A DNA stretch of 64,000 nucleotides, from assembly GCF_042686125.1 (NCBI RefSeq), contig NZ_JBHUOV010000007.1:238726-302725 (forward strand), read 5' to 3'. The notes under the pieces were generated by a model. It worked only from the letters and a program-made list of their open reading frames with translations. It had not been told where the DNA came from and did no database searches. The stretch is from Oceanihabitans iliipiscarium (GTDB taxonomy: Bacteria; Bacteroidota; Bacteroidia; Flavobacteriales; Flavobacteriaceae). The position numbers were made by a program, and so were the translations under genes. Position 1 is the first letter of the stretch. The number at the start of each line of letters is the position of its first letter. Below are positions 1-8,907 of the stretch, piece after piece.

Positions 1-805
1 GCAACCAATGCGCAGGAATATATTCAGGTACTTCTGCATTGTATTTTTTTGCTAATTCATAACGTGCCCAAGTATGCAATTCTCTGTATAAAGGCCAAAC
101 ATCACTAACCATTTTATTCATGTCATTTAGCATGTCTTCGCGAGTCATTCCGTAGTCTGAAACCTGATAAGAAAAATAGTCATCATAGCCTAAAGCACTA
201 ACTGTTTTATTTCGTAAATGTCTTAAGTTATCTAATCCATCTTTCAAACTTTTACCAACTTCTTTAGACGCTTCCCAGTTTTTCAGGCGTTCTGTTTCGT
301 TATTTGATGTTCTTAAAACGTTATCGATATCTCCTGTCGATTTAGACTTTCCGTCAACCTTAAAATCAAAACCAAAAAGGGTTTCATTTTGTGCATTTTC
401 TGCAGCAATACGCTCCTTTACTAACTCTGAAACGGTTTGCGGATTATTAGCGGCACCATATAAGATGGTGTTTAATTGGCGCACTTGAACTAAATCTAAT
501 TGATCTTTATTCTCTAAAAATTTCTTAGTTTTTTCAATCACATCTGTGCTTCCCGAAAATTTAGCATAGGCTTCATTTGTTTTTTGAACATTATAGGCAT
601 TTGTTGTATCACCAGCAACAATTTTAGTGTTAGCATCCCATTCAGCCAATGCAGAAGCATAAGCCAGTTTTTTATACGTTTTAGTATAGTCTTCTAAAAA
701 CGTTTGAACCTCAGCCTTTATATTGTCATTATTAGGCTTGGAGTTGTCTTTTTTACAAGCAACAAGAGTAAAAAGGAAACAGAGAATTAAGAGTGAATTT
801 TTCAT
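1..805 (-). CDS. Peptidase M2 (ACE-like) lipoprotein, N-terminal part
   Basis: This is the first 268 residues of a minus-strand gene that runs off the left edge. The protein begins with a lipoprotein signal (lipobox LVAC, Cys17 followed by KK), so it should be anchored to a membrane outside the cytoplasm. The following sequence, with LRHLRNK, ALGYDDYFSYQ and VPEYIPAHWL, resembles bacterial peptidyl-dipeptidases of family M2 (angiotensin-converting-enzyme type), which remove dipeptides from peptide C termini. The zinc motif HEXXH would lie outside the window and cannot be checked. The start ATG at 805 was chosen because the signal peptide begins there. Family assignment is from memory of the conserved N-terminal half. 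Confidence 0.8.
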   Translation of the reverse strand, partial: MKNSLLILCFLFTLVACKKDNSKPNNDNIKAEVQTFLEDYTKTYKKLAYASALAEWDANTKIVAGDTTNAYNVQKTNEAYAKFSGSTDVIEKTKKFLENKDQLDLVQVRQLNTILYGAANNPQTVSELVKERIAAENAQNETLFGFDFKVDGKSKSTGDIDNVLRTSNNETERLKNWEASKEVGKSLKDGLDNLRHLRNKTVSALGYDDYFSYQVSDYGMTREDMLNDMNKMVSDVWPLYRELHTWARYELAKKYNAEVPEYIPAHWL

Positions 806-870
806 TGGATTGAATTTAGTTGAGCTTTAAAGTTAAAAAAAAACCGAAATACAAATTAGGGTTTATCGTT

Positions 871-1719
871 TTATAATTCTTTTTTGTGAATGGACGAGGT
901 GTCTTTAAAATTGTTTATAGTGATTTTAGGATCGCCATATAGATATATTTCACTACTTCCAGAAGTTTCTATAGTTACCTCGTCTATAACTTGAATAGTA
1001 GCATCACTAGAATCCTCTGTGGTAACTATACATGTATTAATGCTTAAATTTTTTGCAGAAAAATCTGAAGCGTTTATAGTCGTTAGAGTTAAGTAATCGA
1101 CATCACCTTCAATTTTTGCATAAGCTCTTTTGTACATATCGACATATAAACTATCGGTTTCAATAAGCGCTTCGGTTTTGCTATTTTCATCTAACTCTAA
1201 AGTGACAGTTTTGCTTTCAATATTTAGTTTTGATTTTGAACTAATTCCGAATGTTGACTTGTTATTATTGATTAATTTAAAATATTGATTTTCAATATTT
1301 AAGAAAGCTCTAGCGTAATCTTTAATTTGTAGCTCTAGGCTGTCGTTTTTGATCGTGTTGGTTGCGCTAATTTCAGCATCTTCACTGACTTCTATTTTAT
1401 GTAATGCAGACGTGTAAAAAACGGTTATGTTTAAGCGTTTACTCGACTGAATTTTAGCTGTTGTTTTAAATTTTAGGACATTATCTTTTACAGAAAAACG
1501 GATTACATCATGTAGATTTTCATCGGTTTCAATTTCAACAGAAGGGGAGTCACTTTCAATGAGTTCAATTTCAAATTTTTCACCAAAATCAATGGTATTA
1601 AATTCATCAATTTTAGTTTCAATGGTTGTTACATTTTTATTTCCTTTAATTTTTTCTTGTGCAAAACTAGTACATGTTATGGTAACAATGCATAGGAAGG
1701 AGAGCCATTTTTTTGACAT
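871..1719 (-). CDS. Head GIN domain (DUF2807) secreted protein
   Basis: A 282-residue protein with a signal peptide of about 20 residues (cleavage near SFAQ-EK). The mature part matches the DUF2807 head-GIN pattern: a start near FNTIDFGEKFEIELIE, the typical DENLHDVIRFSVKDNVLKF strand, then repetitive beta-rich sequence expected to form a beta-helix. Function is unknown; such proteins in Bacteroidota are exported adhesin-like or stress-associated proteins. It lies downstream of a second GIN gene and the PspC/PadR pair on the same strand, though separated by about 160 bp with a hairpin. Confidence 0.85.
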   Translation of the reverse strand: MSKKWLSFLCIVTITCTSFAQEKIKGNKNVTTIETKIDEFNTIDFGEKFEIELIESDSPSVEIETDENLHDVIRFSVKDNVLKFKTTAKIQSSKRLNITVFYTSALHKIEVSEDAEISATNTIKNDSLELQIKDYARAFLNIENQYFKLINNNKSTFGISSKSKLNIESKTVTLELDENSKTEALIETDSLYVDMYKRAYAKIEGDVDYLTLTTINASDFSAKNLSINTCIVTTEDSSDATIQVIDEVTIETSGSSEIYLYGDPKITINNFKDTSSIHKKEL

Positions 1720-1757
1720 GCTTTTTTAAGTGTTAATTTTGTTGAAACAAATATATA

Positions 1758-1800
1758 CAAAAACCATCCCAAACTTGATTTTAAGTTTAGAATGGTTTGA
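1758..1800 (-). terminator. Imperfect hairpin terminator after GIN gene
   Basis: AAACCAT and AAACTT on the left pair with AAGTTT and ATGGTTT on the right, separated by a 3x3 internal loop and a six-base loop. Read on the minus strand the hairpin follows the 1878-2606 gene and is followed by a T run. It probably reduces read-through from that gene into the next GIN gene. Confidence 0.5.
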
Positions 1801-1877
1801 TTGGTTGGTTGCTTGGTTTGAGTATTCCTTAACAGAAATACGCTTTTAGATACTAAAACGAGTTTAGTATGGTGTTA

Positions 1878-2606
1878 TTATCGTTTTGAGATACTTCCAG
1901 ATACACCATCGCTTTTTTCTACTTTTTCTGGATTACCATAATAAGTAACATCGCCACCACTAGTCGCTTTGGCGTAAAGCTCTTTTTTTGAGTTAACCGT
2001 TATTCCTGCGCCACTTGTTGCTTTAACTCGAGAAGAATTTGCGATTAAATCTTCAGCATCTATATCACTTCCGCTTGTCGCTTGAGCATTAAATGTATTG
2101 GTTTGACCTTTTAATTTTAAATCACTTCCACTAGTCGCTTTGCATTTTAAAGTTTCGGTTTCAACTTCTAAATCCATATCGCTGCCACTTGTAGAAATGA
2201 GCTCTAATTGGTTGGCACGAATAATTTTTGTTGAAAAGACATCACTTCCGCTTGTCGATTTAATGCTTGTGAGATATTTAAATGTAAGATTGATTTTTTT
2301 AGCTTCAGCATGACCAATATTTTTATCTGAATAAATTCTCAATACTCCATTTTCAACTTTAGTTTGAATGAGGTCATGTAAGTTTTCGTTAGCCTCTACA
2401 GTTAAACTTTCTGTGTCACCTTGAGTTAGGTATAGATCTAGTCCATCACTGATTTTTACAGATGAAAAATCGGAGTCTAATGTTCTATTTACAGAAGAAA
2501 CTGGACCAGTTCCTTTAATTCCGTTGTTAAAAGTTACATCGAAATTACAGGATAGTAAAAACATACTTAATAATGTGGTTACAATGATTTTGATTAGTGT
2601 TGTCAT
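1878..2606 (-). CDS. Head GIN domain (DUF2807) lipoprotein
   Basis: A 242-residue lipoprotein with lipobox LLSC at Cys20. It has the same DUF2807 beginning as its downstream neighbour (FSSVKISDGLDLYLTQGD, ANENLHDLIQTKVENGVLRI). The second half carries at least six regularly spaced copies of the motif TSG(S/A/G)(D/G), about 17-20 residues apart, as expected for rungs of a right-handed beta-helix. It lies 100 bp downstream of the PspC-domain gene on the same strand and probably belongs to the same envelope-related unit. The molecular function is unknown. Confidence 0.87.
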   Translation of the reverse strand: MTTLIKIIVTTLLSMFLLSCNFDVTFNNGIKGTGPVSSVNRTLDSDFSSVKISDGLDLYLTQGDTESLTVEANENLHDLIQTKVENGVLRIYSDKNIGHAEAKKINLTFKYLTSIKSTSGSDVFSTKIIRANQLELISTSGSDMDLEVETETLKCKATSGSDLKLKGQTNTFNAQATSGSDIDAEDLIANSSRVKATSGAGITVNSKKELYAKATSGGDVTYYGNPEKVEKSDGVSGSISKR

Positions 2607-2705
2607 GATTGTTCGTTTTTTGATTGATTACGTTGTAAATGTATTACAACAGACTGATGGTTAAAATATTAAAATTCTGAGTTGTTGTTTTTAGTTGATG
2701 AATTG

Positions 2706-4523
2706 TTAATTATCGTCTGATGTGATTTTTATACCATCATCATCTATCTTTACTTTAATATCATCAGACTTAGCTTTAACACCATGATCGTCAATTTTTA
2801 AAGTAGAGTCTTCAGTCTTAAGTTCTAAGCCATGATCATCTATTTTTAGGTTTGTCCCTTTGTCATTAACATTGAATTTAATTTTGAAGTCATCATCATC
2901 ATCATCTTCAATTGGACAATCATAACAAATCAGTTTATTACTATCAACCGTTAAGTAATGCTCTTCCATGCCATGATCTAGAATGTCATTATAATAGCTA
3001 GAATTACTATGGTATGGATAGGTGTTGTTATGAGCATAAAGTGTTAAGCCTTCAGGTAAGTATAAAATAATTTCTACTTCCTGATCTCTAAATTTATTTT
3101 TTGCCTCTGTAATTAAATAAGAATCTAATTGTAATTCGTTTCCAACTAAAGCATAATTGTAATTAATTTCATTTGCACGATCTTTAGCTAACTGAAAGTT
3201 TCTACCATCTGAACTTTTATCAATTTGAATTGTTGCTATAGAATCTTTGGTTGAGCGTACAATTAATCTTATATCTGATGAATAGATTAATTTTTCATTA
3301 TTCTCATCATAAACAATGCGTATAGAATGTCTATGATTATAATTATGAGATTTAGAGTATGCTTCGTGATCTACCATTTTTAAATATAAAGTGTCACTTG
3401 GTGTTATGTACAACTGTTCTTTTTGCGTTACACTTGCATCAAAAGCATGTTCGGTAGCTTGTCTAATTCCAAGAATTATAAGACCAATGATTGCCATTAT
3501 CCATAAACCTAGTAATGAAAATTTCGCAACGTTTCCGATAGATTTTAAATTGTTAATTAGAATTTTTAATCCTAAGTAAAAGACAAAGAAAAACGGAATA
3601 CCTACAGCAAATAACGTTAGTAATGATACTAGCCAAACAGGAGTGTTGGCTGCATTTGCTGTTTCGACGATATCAAAACCAGGAACGTCTATAGCGTCAG
3701 AAACACCTACAGTAAACATGCCTATAATCATACCTATTAATACTGAAGCACCAACAATGATTAGTAAAACACCAATGAATTTGGCAGCGACTTTAAGGAA
3801 AAACATAAAGATATCTCCAATTGTATCAAAGAATGATTTTGAAGTAGATTTTAATGAGTTGGTCTGTTTTTGAAAATCCACATTTTTTGCAGCATCAGAA
3901 ACAGAATCTGAAACATTTCTTGCTACATCAGAAACGGTATCTGTTACTGTAGAAATACCGCCTTTAATTTTTTTTTCAATGTTGCTAATGTTAACAGGTT
4001 CACCTGTCATCATTAACTTGTCTGAAGTGGTTACAGCCTCAGGAAGTAAAATCCATAGTAAAATGTATAATAGTATTCCTGTTCCAGCACCAAAAATTAA
4101 AAGAATCCAGATGAGTCGAATCCAGATGGCATCTATTCCGAAATAATGCCCTAAACCAGACGATACACCACCTACATATGAATTTTCGGTATCTCTAAAA
4201 AGTTTTCTTGACGATTTATGGCTAGTAGGTCTAGTAGGTTCATCTTCAAATATTTCGTCGTCTACGAGATAATCTTCAGGTTGGCCCATAATAGTAATAA
4301 CTTCGTCTACTTCAGCATTACCTATAACTTGTTTTTCATGTTTTACTCGCTCGTTAAATAATTCGGCTATACGAGCTTCAATGTCTGATATAATTTCAGA
4401 ACGTCCTTGAGAGTCTGTAAATGAACGTTTTATAGCCTCAAGATAGCGTTGTAGTTTTGCGTATGCATCTTCATCGATGTGAAAAAATATACCTGCTAAA
4501 TTTATGTTGACTGTTTTATTCAT
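2706..4523 (-). CDS. PspC domain membrane protein
   Basis: A 605-residue membrane protein. Residues 1-95 form the N-terminal region that usually precedes PspC in Bacteroidota. The PspC domain lies at about 105-165 (YVGGVSSGLGHYFGID, then a hydrophobic stretch ending LLWILLPEA). Three more membrane segments fall at about 245-275, 298-325 and 335-355. The C-terminal 200 residues are soluble and end in three acidic KIDD(H/D)G repeats. PspC proteins respond to membrane stress. The start overlaps the stop of the PadR gene by 4 bp (ATGA), which indicates translational coupling with that regulator. Confidence 0.9.
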   Translation of the reverse strand: MNKTVNINLAGIFFHIDEDAYAKLQRYLEAIKRSFTDSQGRSEIISDIEARIAELFNERVKHEKQVIGNAEVDEVITIMGQPEDYLVDDEIFEDEPTRPTSHKSSRKLFRDTENSYVGGVSSGLGHYFGIDAIWIRLIWILLIFGAGTGILLYILLWILLPEAVTTSDKLMMTGEPVNISNIEKKIKGGISTVTDTVSDVARNVSDSVSDAAKNVDFQKQTNSLKSTSKSFFDTIGDIFMFFLKVAAKFIGVLLIIVGASVLIGMIIGMFTVGVSDAIDVPGFDIVETANAANTPVWLVSLLTLFAVGIPFFFVFYLGLKILINNLKSIGNVAKFSLLGLWIMAIIGLIILGIRQATEHAFDASVTQKEQLYITPSDTLYLKMVDHEAYSKSHNYNHRHSIRIVYDENNEKLIYSSDIRLIVRSTKDSIATIQIDKSSDGRNFQLAKDRANEINYNYALVGNELQLDSYLITEAKNKFRDQEVEIILYLPEGLTLYAHNNTYPYHSNSSYYNDILDHGMEEHYLTVDSNKLICYDCPIEDDDDDDFKIKFNVNDKGTNLKIDDHGLELKTEDSTLKIDDHGVKAKSDDIKVKIDDDGIKITSDDN

Positions 4524-4861
4524 TTTTTTGTTGTTTTTTGGCTTGTTACTATATTAACTGCGTTTTGTAATTCGTTCCAAGTAGTGTTTAACTCTTTAAG
4601 AAATAGTTTTCCAGTTTCAGTTAAACCATAGTATTTTCTTGGAGGTCCTGAGGTTGATTCTTCCCATCTATAATTGAGAAGTCCAGCGTTTTTTAAGCGT
4701 GTGAGTAAAGGGTAAATAGTACCCTCTACAACAAGCAATTTGGCGTCTTTTAATGTTCCTAATATTTCTGCAACGTAAGCATCATTATCTTTTAAGACAG
4801 AAAGGATACAGTATTCAAGAACACCTTTACGCATTTGTGCTTTTGTGTTTTCAATCTTCAT
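4520..4861 (-). CDS. PadR family transcriptional regulator
   Basis: A 113-residue winged-helix protein of PadR type: RKGVLEYCILSVLK, then VVEGTIYPLLTRLKNAGLL and SGPPRKYYGLTETG, the family's recognition helix and wing. These small regulators usually repress the gene beside them and are released by membrane or chemical stress. It is the first gene of the unit with PspC (4-bp overlap) and the two GIN genes, so it most likely controls that unit. Confidence 0.93.
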   Translation of the reverse strand: MKIENTKAQMRKGVLEYCILSVLKDNDAYVAEILGTLKDAKLLVVEGTIYPLLTRLKNAGLLNYRWEESTSGPPRKYYGLTETGKLFLKELNTTWNELQNAVNIVTSQKTTKK

Positions 4862-4942
4862 ATTGTCATGCGATTTAAAATTATTAAACTGTTCATTTTT
4901 TGATTGATTTGATTGATGAAACTGAAATTAATTCAGCATAAA

Positions 4943-5389
4943 TTATTTTAAAAAATTGATGGTTAGTGGGTATTTATAAAAATCGCCTTCTCTGGCTGTT
5001 AAACTCGCTTTGATGATGAACACTAGTTCTAAAATAAAACCAACTACTGCTAATCCTGCAAAAGCACCTCCTATATATAATAGAGGAGAAGGCTTGTCTA
5101 TGTTTATTTGAATACTTTCAAAAGCATTAATATCTAGAAAATCAATACCATTAAAGAGATTAAAAATAAAAAAGGGCACAGTAAGTAAGCCTACTACTAT
5201 ACTGTATAAAAGTATACTAATTTGAAAATTAATCGCTTGCTTACCATGAGCATCTACAAAATCCGATTTATCTTTATTAGCAACCCAAAGAATGATTGGT
5301 CCTAAAAAATTACCTAACGGAATAATAAACCTAGAAAATGTAGATAAATGTATAAAAGTGGCAATATTTTTTTGATGTGAGTCTTCCAT
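4943..5389 (-). CDS. DUF4870 domain membrane protein
   Basis: A 148-residue membrane protein with the DUF4870 signature: a FIHLSTF start, PLGNFLGPIILWVANK, and FVDAHGKQAINFQIS before two further hydrophobic segments. Members are small integral membrane proteins of unknown function that often neighbour PspC-type genes. It lies 81 bp upstream of the PadR gene on the same strand and may share its transcript. Confidence 0.87.
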   Translation of the reverse strand: MEDSHQKNIATFIHLSTFSRFIIPLGNFLGPIILWVANKDKSDFVDAHGKQAINFQISILLYSIVVGLLTVPFFIFNLFNGIDFLDINAFESIQINIDKPSPLLYIGGAFAGLAVVGFILELVFIIKASLTAREGDFYKYPLTINFLK

Positions 5390-5533
5390 TTTAAAAAAGC
5401 ATATAATAGTTTCTTATGCAAATATATATCTAAAAGAAGGTATTGTGCAATACAAAGTACTAAAAATTAACAAAAAATTAACAAATTGCATTGTCAAATA
5501 TTTTCAATAATTTTGAAGATATATAACGAACAA

Positions 5534-5995
5534 ATGAAGCTTACACCTAGAAAAATAAACACCTTTAACTGCTTTAAACTTCCAGCCGTATTTTTTACTG
5601 GAATCCGCGTTAAATCAATTAACAATGAAGTTTGTACAGTGTCAGTAAAGCATAGATGGATTAATCAAAATCCTTTTAAATCAATGTTTTGGGCAGTACA
5701 AGGTATGGCTGCAGAGTTAACTACTGGCGCATTAATGCTTATGAAAATTAAAGAAAGTGGACAAAACATCTCTATGCTTGTTGCTAATAATAATGCGACA
5801 TTTACTAAAAAGGCTACAGGACGAATTACTTTTCAATGTCAAGATGGCAATAAAATAGATGAAGCTATAATTAAAGCTATTGAAACAGGAGAAGGACAGA
5901 CCATTTGGATGCAATCTGTTGGAACAAATGAAGATGGAATAGAAGTGTCAGTCTTTAATTTTGAATGGTCTATAAAAGTTAAATCTAAGACCTAA
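5534..5995 (+). CDS. DUF4442 hotdog-fold protein
   Basis: A 153-residue protein of the DUF4442 group, which has a thioesterase-like hotdog fold. The recognisable part is FFTGIRVKSINNEVCTVSVKHRWINQNPFKSMFWAVQGMAAELTTG; the MAAEL helix corresponds to the hotdog central helix. Substrate and activity are unknown. The ATG at 5534 is preferred over the upstream in-frame ATG at 5486, because homologues of this type start close to KLTPRKINTF and the extra 16 residues look like non-coding AT-rich sequence. It is the first of two co-directional genes, 60 bp before the AIM24-like gene. Confidence 0.8.
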   Translation: MKLTPRKINTFNCFKLPAVFFTGIRVKSINNEVCTVSVKHRWINQNPFKSMFWAVQGMAAELTTGALMLMKIKESGQNISMLVANNNATFTKKATGRITFQCQDGNKIDEAIIKAIETGEGQTIWMQSVGTNEDGIEVSVFNFEWSIKVKSKT

Positions 5996-6055
5996 GCTGT
6001 AACAAAAAAAAGCAATTCACAACATATATACAATTATAACAATCAAATCAAAAAT

Positions 6056-6856
6056 ATGACAGCACACGAAATAGATTACAGAATTTACGGCGAAGAAATG
6101 CAATTCGTAGAAATAGAACTCGACCCTCAAGAAGGCGTTGTTGCTGAGGCTGGAAGCTTTATGATGATGGATGATGGTATTAAAATGGAGACCATTTTTG
6201 GAGATGGCTCTGAAAAGGATACTGGTTTTCTCGGAAAAATTCTAGGAGCTGGTAAACGAATTCTTACAGGAGAAAGTTTGTTTATGACTGCTTTTTATAA
6301 TAACCTAACAGGAAAAAAAAACGTAAGTTTTGCTTCGCCTTATCCTGGTAAAATTATTCCTATAGATCTAACCGAGTTTGGTGGTAAATTCATTTGTCAA
6401 AAAGATGCCTTTTTATGTGCAGCTAAAGGAGTGAGTGTTGGGATTGAATTTTCTAAAAAACTAGGGCGAGGTTTATTTGGTGGAGAAGGCTTTATCATGC
6501 AAAAACTAGAAGGTGATGGTATGGCATTCGTTCATGCAGGAGGGACTATGGCAAAAAAAGAATTGAAAGTAGGTGAAACCTTGCGTGTTGATACAGGATG
6601 TATTGTTGGTTTTGATCAAACGGTAAATTATGATATTGAGTTTGTTGGTGGTATAAAAAACACAGTTTTTGGTGGTGAAGGTTTGTTCTTTGCTAAACTT
6701 GAAGGTCCAGGTACGGTTTTCGTACAATCCTTACCATTTAGTCGATTAGCAGGACGAGTATTAGCTAGTGCACCAAGAGGAGGAGGAAAAAGTAAAGGTG
6801 AAGGCAGTATTCTTGGTGGTATAGGCGATCTGCTGGATGGAGATAATAATTTTTAG
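6056..6856 (+). CDS. TIGR00266/AIM24 family protein
   Basis: A 266-residue protein of the TIGR00266 (AIM24-like) family. Visible features are the EAGSFMMMDDGI motif, the glycine-rich GEGFIMQKLEGDG and GGEGLFFAKLEGPGTVFVQSLP repeats, and a Gly/Ser-rich tail (APRGGGKSKGEGS), all typical of the family. It is a predicted cytoplasmic beta-rich protein distantly related to the mitochondrial AIM24 protein. Its biochemical role is unknown. Confidence 0.9.
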   Translation: MTAHEIDYRIYGEEMQFVEIELDPQEGVVAEAGSFMMMDDGIKMETIFGDGSEKDTGFLGKILGAGKRILTGESLFMTAFYNNLTGKKNVSFASPYPGKIIPIDLTEFGGKFICQKDAFLCAAKGVSVGIEFSKKLGRGLFGGEGFIMQKLEGDGMAFVHAGGTMAKKELKVGETLRVDTGCIVGFDQTVNYDIEFVGGIKNTVFGGEGLFFAKLEGPGTVFVQSLPFSRLAGRVLASAPRGGGKSKGEGSILGGIGDLLDGDNNF

Positions 6857-6994
6857 AGCATAATTATTCTGTGTTAAAGTTTTCTTTAAATGTAAAACCA
6901 ATTCATTTTTTTATTACATTTAATCAATCTAAAAATATCATGTGCCTATAAAACAGATCTACTTTTTATTTTAATACCTAAACCTAATTAAATT

Positions 6995-7192
6995 ATGGCA
7001 AGAGCAATGTTTGAGTACACAAAAACTGTACTTAAAAAAGTAAGTTTTGATGCGACGTTGTTTTGCAAAGAAGTACAAAAAGCGATTCAAAGATTATTAC
7101 CTTATGAAATAGAAGAGTTAAAAATCTTTATACAATCGCTAGTACAGCAAAACCCAGAATTAAATCAATGTTTAATATATTTAAAACCATAA
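6995..7192 (+). CDS. Small conserved hypothetical protein
   Basis: A 65-residue ORF with an amphipathic helical pattern (two helices around YTKTVLKKVSFDATLFCKEVQ and EIEELKIFIQSLVQ), no signal peptide and no membrane segment. I recognise no domain family. It is supported as a gene by flavobacterial-like codon use, an ATG after an AT-rich leader, and a strong intrinsic terminator starting at its stop codon. It may be a small regulatory or scaffold protein, but nothing in the sequence shows which. Confidence 0.7.
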   Translation: MARAMFEYTKTVLKKVSFDATLFCKEVQKAIQRLLPYEIEELKIFIQSLVQQNPELNQCLIYLKP

Positions 7193-7221
7193 AAAAAAGC
7201 GACTTACGAGTCGCTTTTTTT
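7193..7221 (+). terminator. Intrinsic terminator after 65-aa gene
   Basis: Perfect stem AGCGACT/AGTCGCT (7198-7204 with 7209-7215), extended by A/T pairs, with a four-base loop and a T run. Confidence 0.9.
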
Positions 7222-7291
7222 AGGTTTATTAAAATACCTTCTGTCTATAATTATGCTCTATTATGATTTTTTTTATTACAATTCCTAAAGT

Positions 7292-8233
7292 TTATTTTGT
7301 TGCTAAAGGGCTTATAATTTTTACATTTTGAAAGGCAATAGCACCTCTTATGATTCCAGAAATAGTGTTTTGTAAAGCATCAATTATTTGCATTTTTAAT
7401 TCACTTTTATGATAAATTAAGCTTACTTCTCTGGCAGGATTAGGTTCATTAAAAAGGCGAAGATTATTCTTGTGTTTTTCACTAATATCTAGAGAATGTA
7501 AATAAGGTAACATCGTCATTCCTAAACCTTCATTCGATAATTTTACTAAAGTTTCAATGCTGCCACTTTCTAATTGAAAATTATCATTTTCATGATTTTT
7601 GAAAACTTTACATAAATTAATAACACCTTCTCTAAAACAATGACCATCTTCCAGTAGTAGCATATCTTCTATTTGTAAATCGGAAACATCTATATTTTTC
7701 TTATCGTGAAGGCGATGATTTTTTGGAATGTAGGCTACAAAAGGTTCAAAAAATAAAACACGCTCTTTAATGGTTTCATTTTCTAAAGGTGTAGAGGCAA
7801 TTGCAGCATCTAAGTGACCATCATTAATTCTAGAAATAATTTCTTCAGTCGTAAGCTCTTCTATTTTTAATTTTACTTTTGGATGTTTCTTAATAAAAGC
7901 TTTTAAAAACATAGGGAGTAAGGTTGGCATAACCGTTGGTATGATTCCTAGTTTAAATTCACCTCCAATAAATCCTTTTTGCTGGTCAACAATATCTTGT
8001 ATGCGATAAGATTCATTAACAATATTCTTAGCTTGATGGACTATTTTTTTTCCAACGTCTGTAAGCTCAATAGGTTTCTTGCTTCTATCAAAAATAAGAA
8101 TGTCTAACTCGTCTTCAAGTTTTTGTATTTGCATGCTTAAAGTCGGTTGTGTGACAAAACATTTTTCTGCAGCTTTGGTGAAATTCTGGTTTTCGGCAAC
8201 TGCTAATACGTAATATAATTGTGTAATAGTCAT
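7292..8233 (-). CDS. oxyR: Hydrogen-peroxide sensor LysR regulator OxyR
   Basis: A 313-residue LysR-type regulator: helix-turn-helix in residues 1-60 (FTKAAEKCFVTQPTLSMQIQKLE) and a substrate-like domain from about 90. The decisive feature is LEDGHCFREGVINLC, which places cysteines at residues 199 and 208, the numbers of the redox pair in E. coli OxyR. These form a disulfide with peroxide and switch the factor on. The ATG at 8233 was chosen because LysR proteins begin MTITQL; an in-frame TTG lies 9 bp upstream. It is divergent from dps, a classical OxyR target, and shares a 105-bp control region with it. Confidence 0.95.
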   Translation of the reverse strand: MTITQLYYVLAVAENQNFTKAAEKCFVTQPTLSMQIQKLEDELDILIFDRSKKPIELTDVGKKIVHQAKNIVNESYRIQDIVDQQKGFIGGEFKLGIIPTVMPTLLPMFLKAFIKKHPKVKLKIEELTTEEIISRINDGHLDAAIASTPLENETIKERVLFFEPFVAYIPKNHRLHDKKNIDVSDLQIEDMLLLEDGHCFREGVINLCKVFKNHENDNFQLESGSIETLVKLSNEGLGMTMLPYLHSLDISEKHKNNLRLFNEPNPAREVSLIYHKSELKMQIIDALQNTISGIIRGAIAFQNVKIISPLATK

Positions 8234-8305
8234 ATGTATCAATTTAGACTATAAAAATATAAAAACTATCAATAAAATTTATTATAACAAATGTTAATTA
8301 TAGAT

Positions 8306-8313
8306 TAAATTTG
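8306..8313 (+). promoter_or_regulatory. Possible -7 element for dps
   Basis: TAAATTTG fits the Bacteroidota -7 form TAnnTTTG, 25 bp before the dps start. No TTG lies 19-21 bp upstream, which would suit an activator-dependent promoter controlled by the adjacent OxyR. This is inference. Confidence 0.4.
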
Positions 8314-8338
8314 TATAAACAAAACAAATAGAACAATT

Positions 8339-8818
8339 ATGACACTAAATAGTATAGGATTAGATTCAAAAATAACTAAAGAATTAGCTCAAGATTTAAA
8401 TGGTTTGTTGGCAAATTTTCAAACATATTACCAAAATTTAAGAGGTATTCATTGGAATATTAAAGGGAAGGCTTTTTTTGATCTTCATGTGAAGTTTGAA
8501 GAATTATACACAGATGCAAATATGAAAGTCGATTTAATTGCTGAACGTATATTAACCTTGGGAGAAACACCATTACACACGTTTGATGATTATAATAAAT
8601 TAACGAAAGTTCCTGTCGGAAAGAATGTATCTGAAGACTCTAAAGCTGTACGTTTAATTGTAGATTCTTTAACTGAATTATTGCAAATTGAACGTCGGAT
8701 ATTAAATAAATCTGGTGATGCAAACGATGAAGGAACAAACTCTATGATGAGCGATTTTATTACTGAACAAGAAAAAACAGTATGGATGATGAAAGCTTGG
8801 TTAAATGAAACCGTCTAA
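8339..8818 (+). CDS. dps: DNA protection during starvation protein Dps
   Basis: A 159-residue ferritin-like protein. The inter-subunit ferroxidase ligands are visible as His38 (GIHWNIKG), His50, Asp65 and Glu69 (MKVDLIAERI), with the 12/15/4 spacing of the family. Dps forms a dodecamer that oxidises iron with peroxide and stores it, protecting DNA. It is transcribed divergently from oxyR, which supports peroxide induction. A bidirectional terminator follows. Length is normal for the family. Confidence 0.96.
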   Translation: MTLNSIGLDSKITKELAQDLNGLLANFQTYYQNLRGIHWNIKGKAFFDLHVKFEELYTDANMKVDLIAERILTLGETPLHTFDDYNKLTKVPVGKNVSEDSKAVRLIVDSLTELLQIERRILNKSGDANDEGTNSMMSDFITEQEKTVWMMKAWLNETV

Positions 8819-8861
8819 CAAAATAATCCTTCTCTAAAAGGATTGATTAATAGCAATGAAA

Positions 8862-8898
8862 AAGGCCACGATATGTAAATATCGTGGCTTTGCTTTTA
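8862..8898. terminator. Bidirectional terminator between dps and DUF2141 gene
   Basis: Perfect 10-bp stem GCCACGATAT/ATATCGTGGC (8865-8874 with 8879-8888) with a GTAA loop. An A run lies on the left and T-rich sequence on the right, so it can stop both convergent transcripts. Confidence 0.88.
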
Positions 8899-8907
8899 TA
8901 TAACTTT

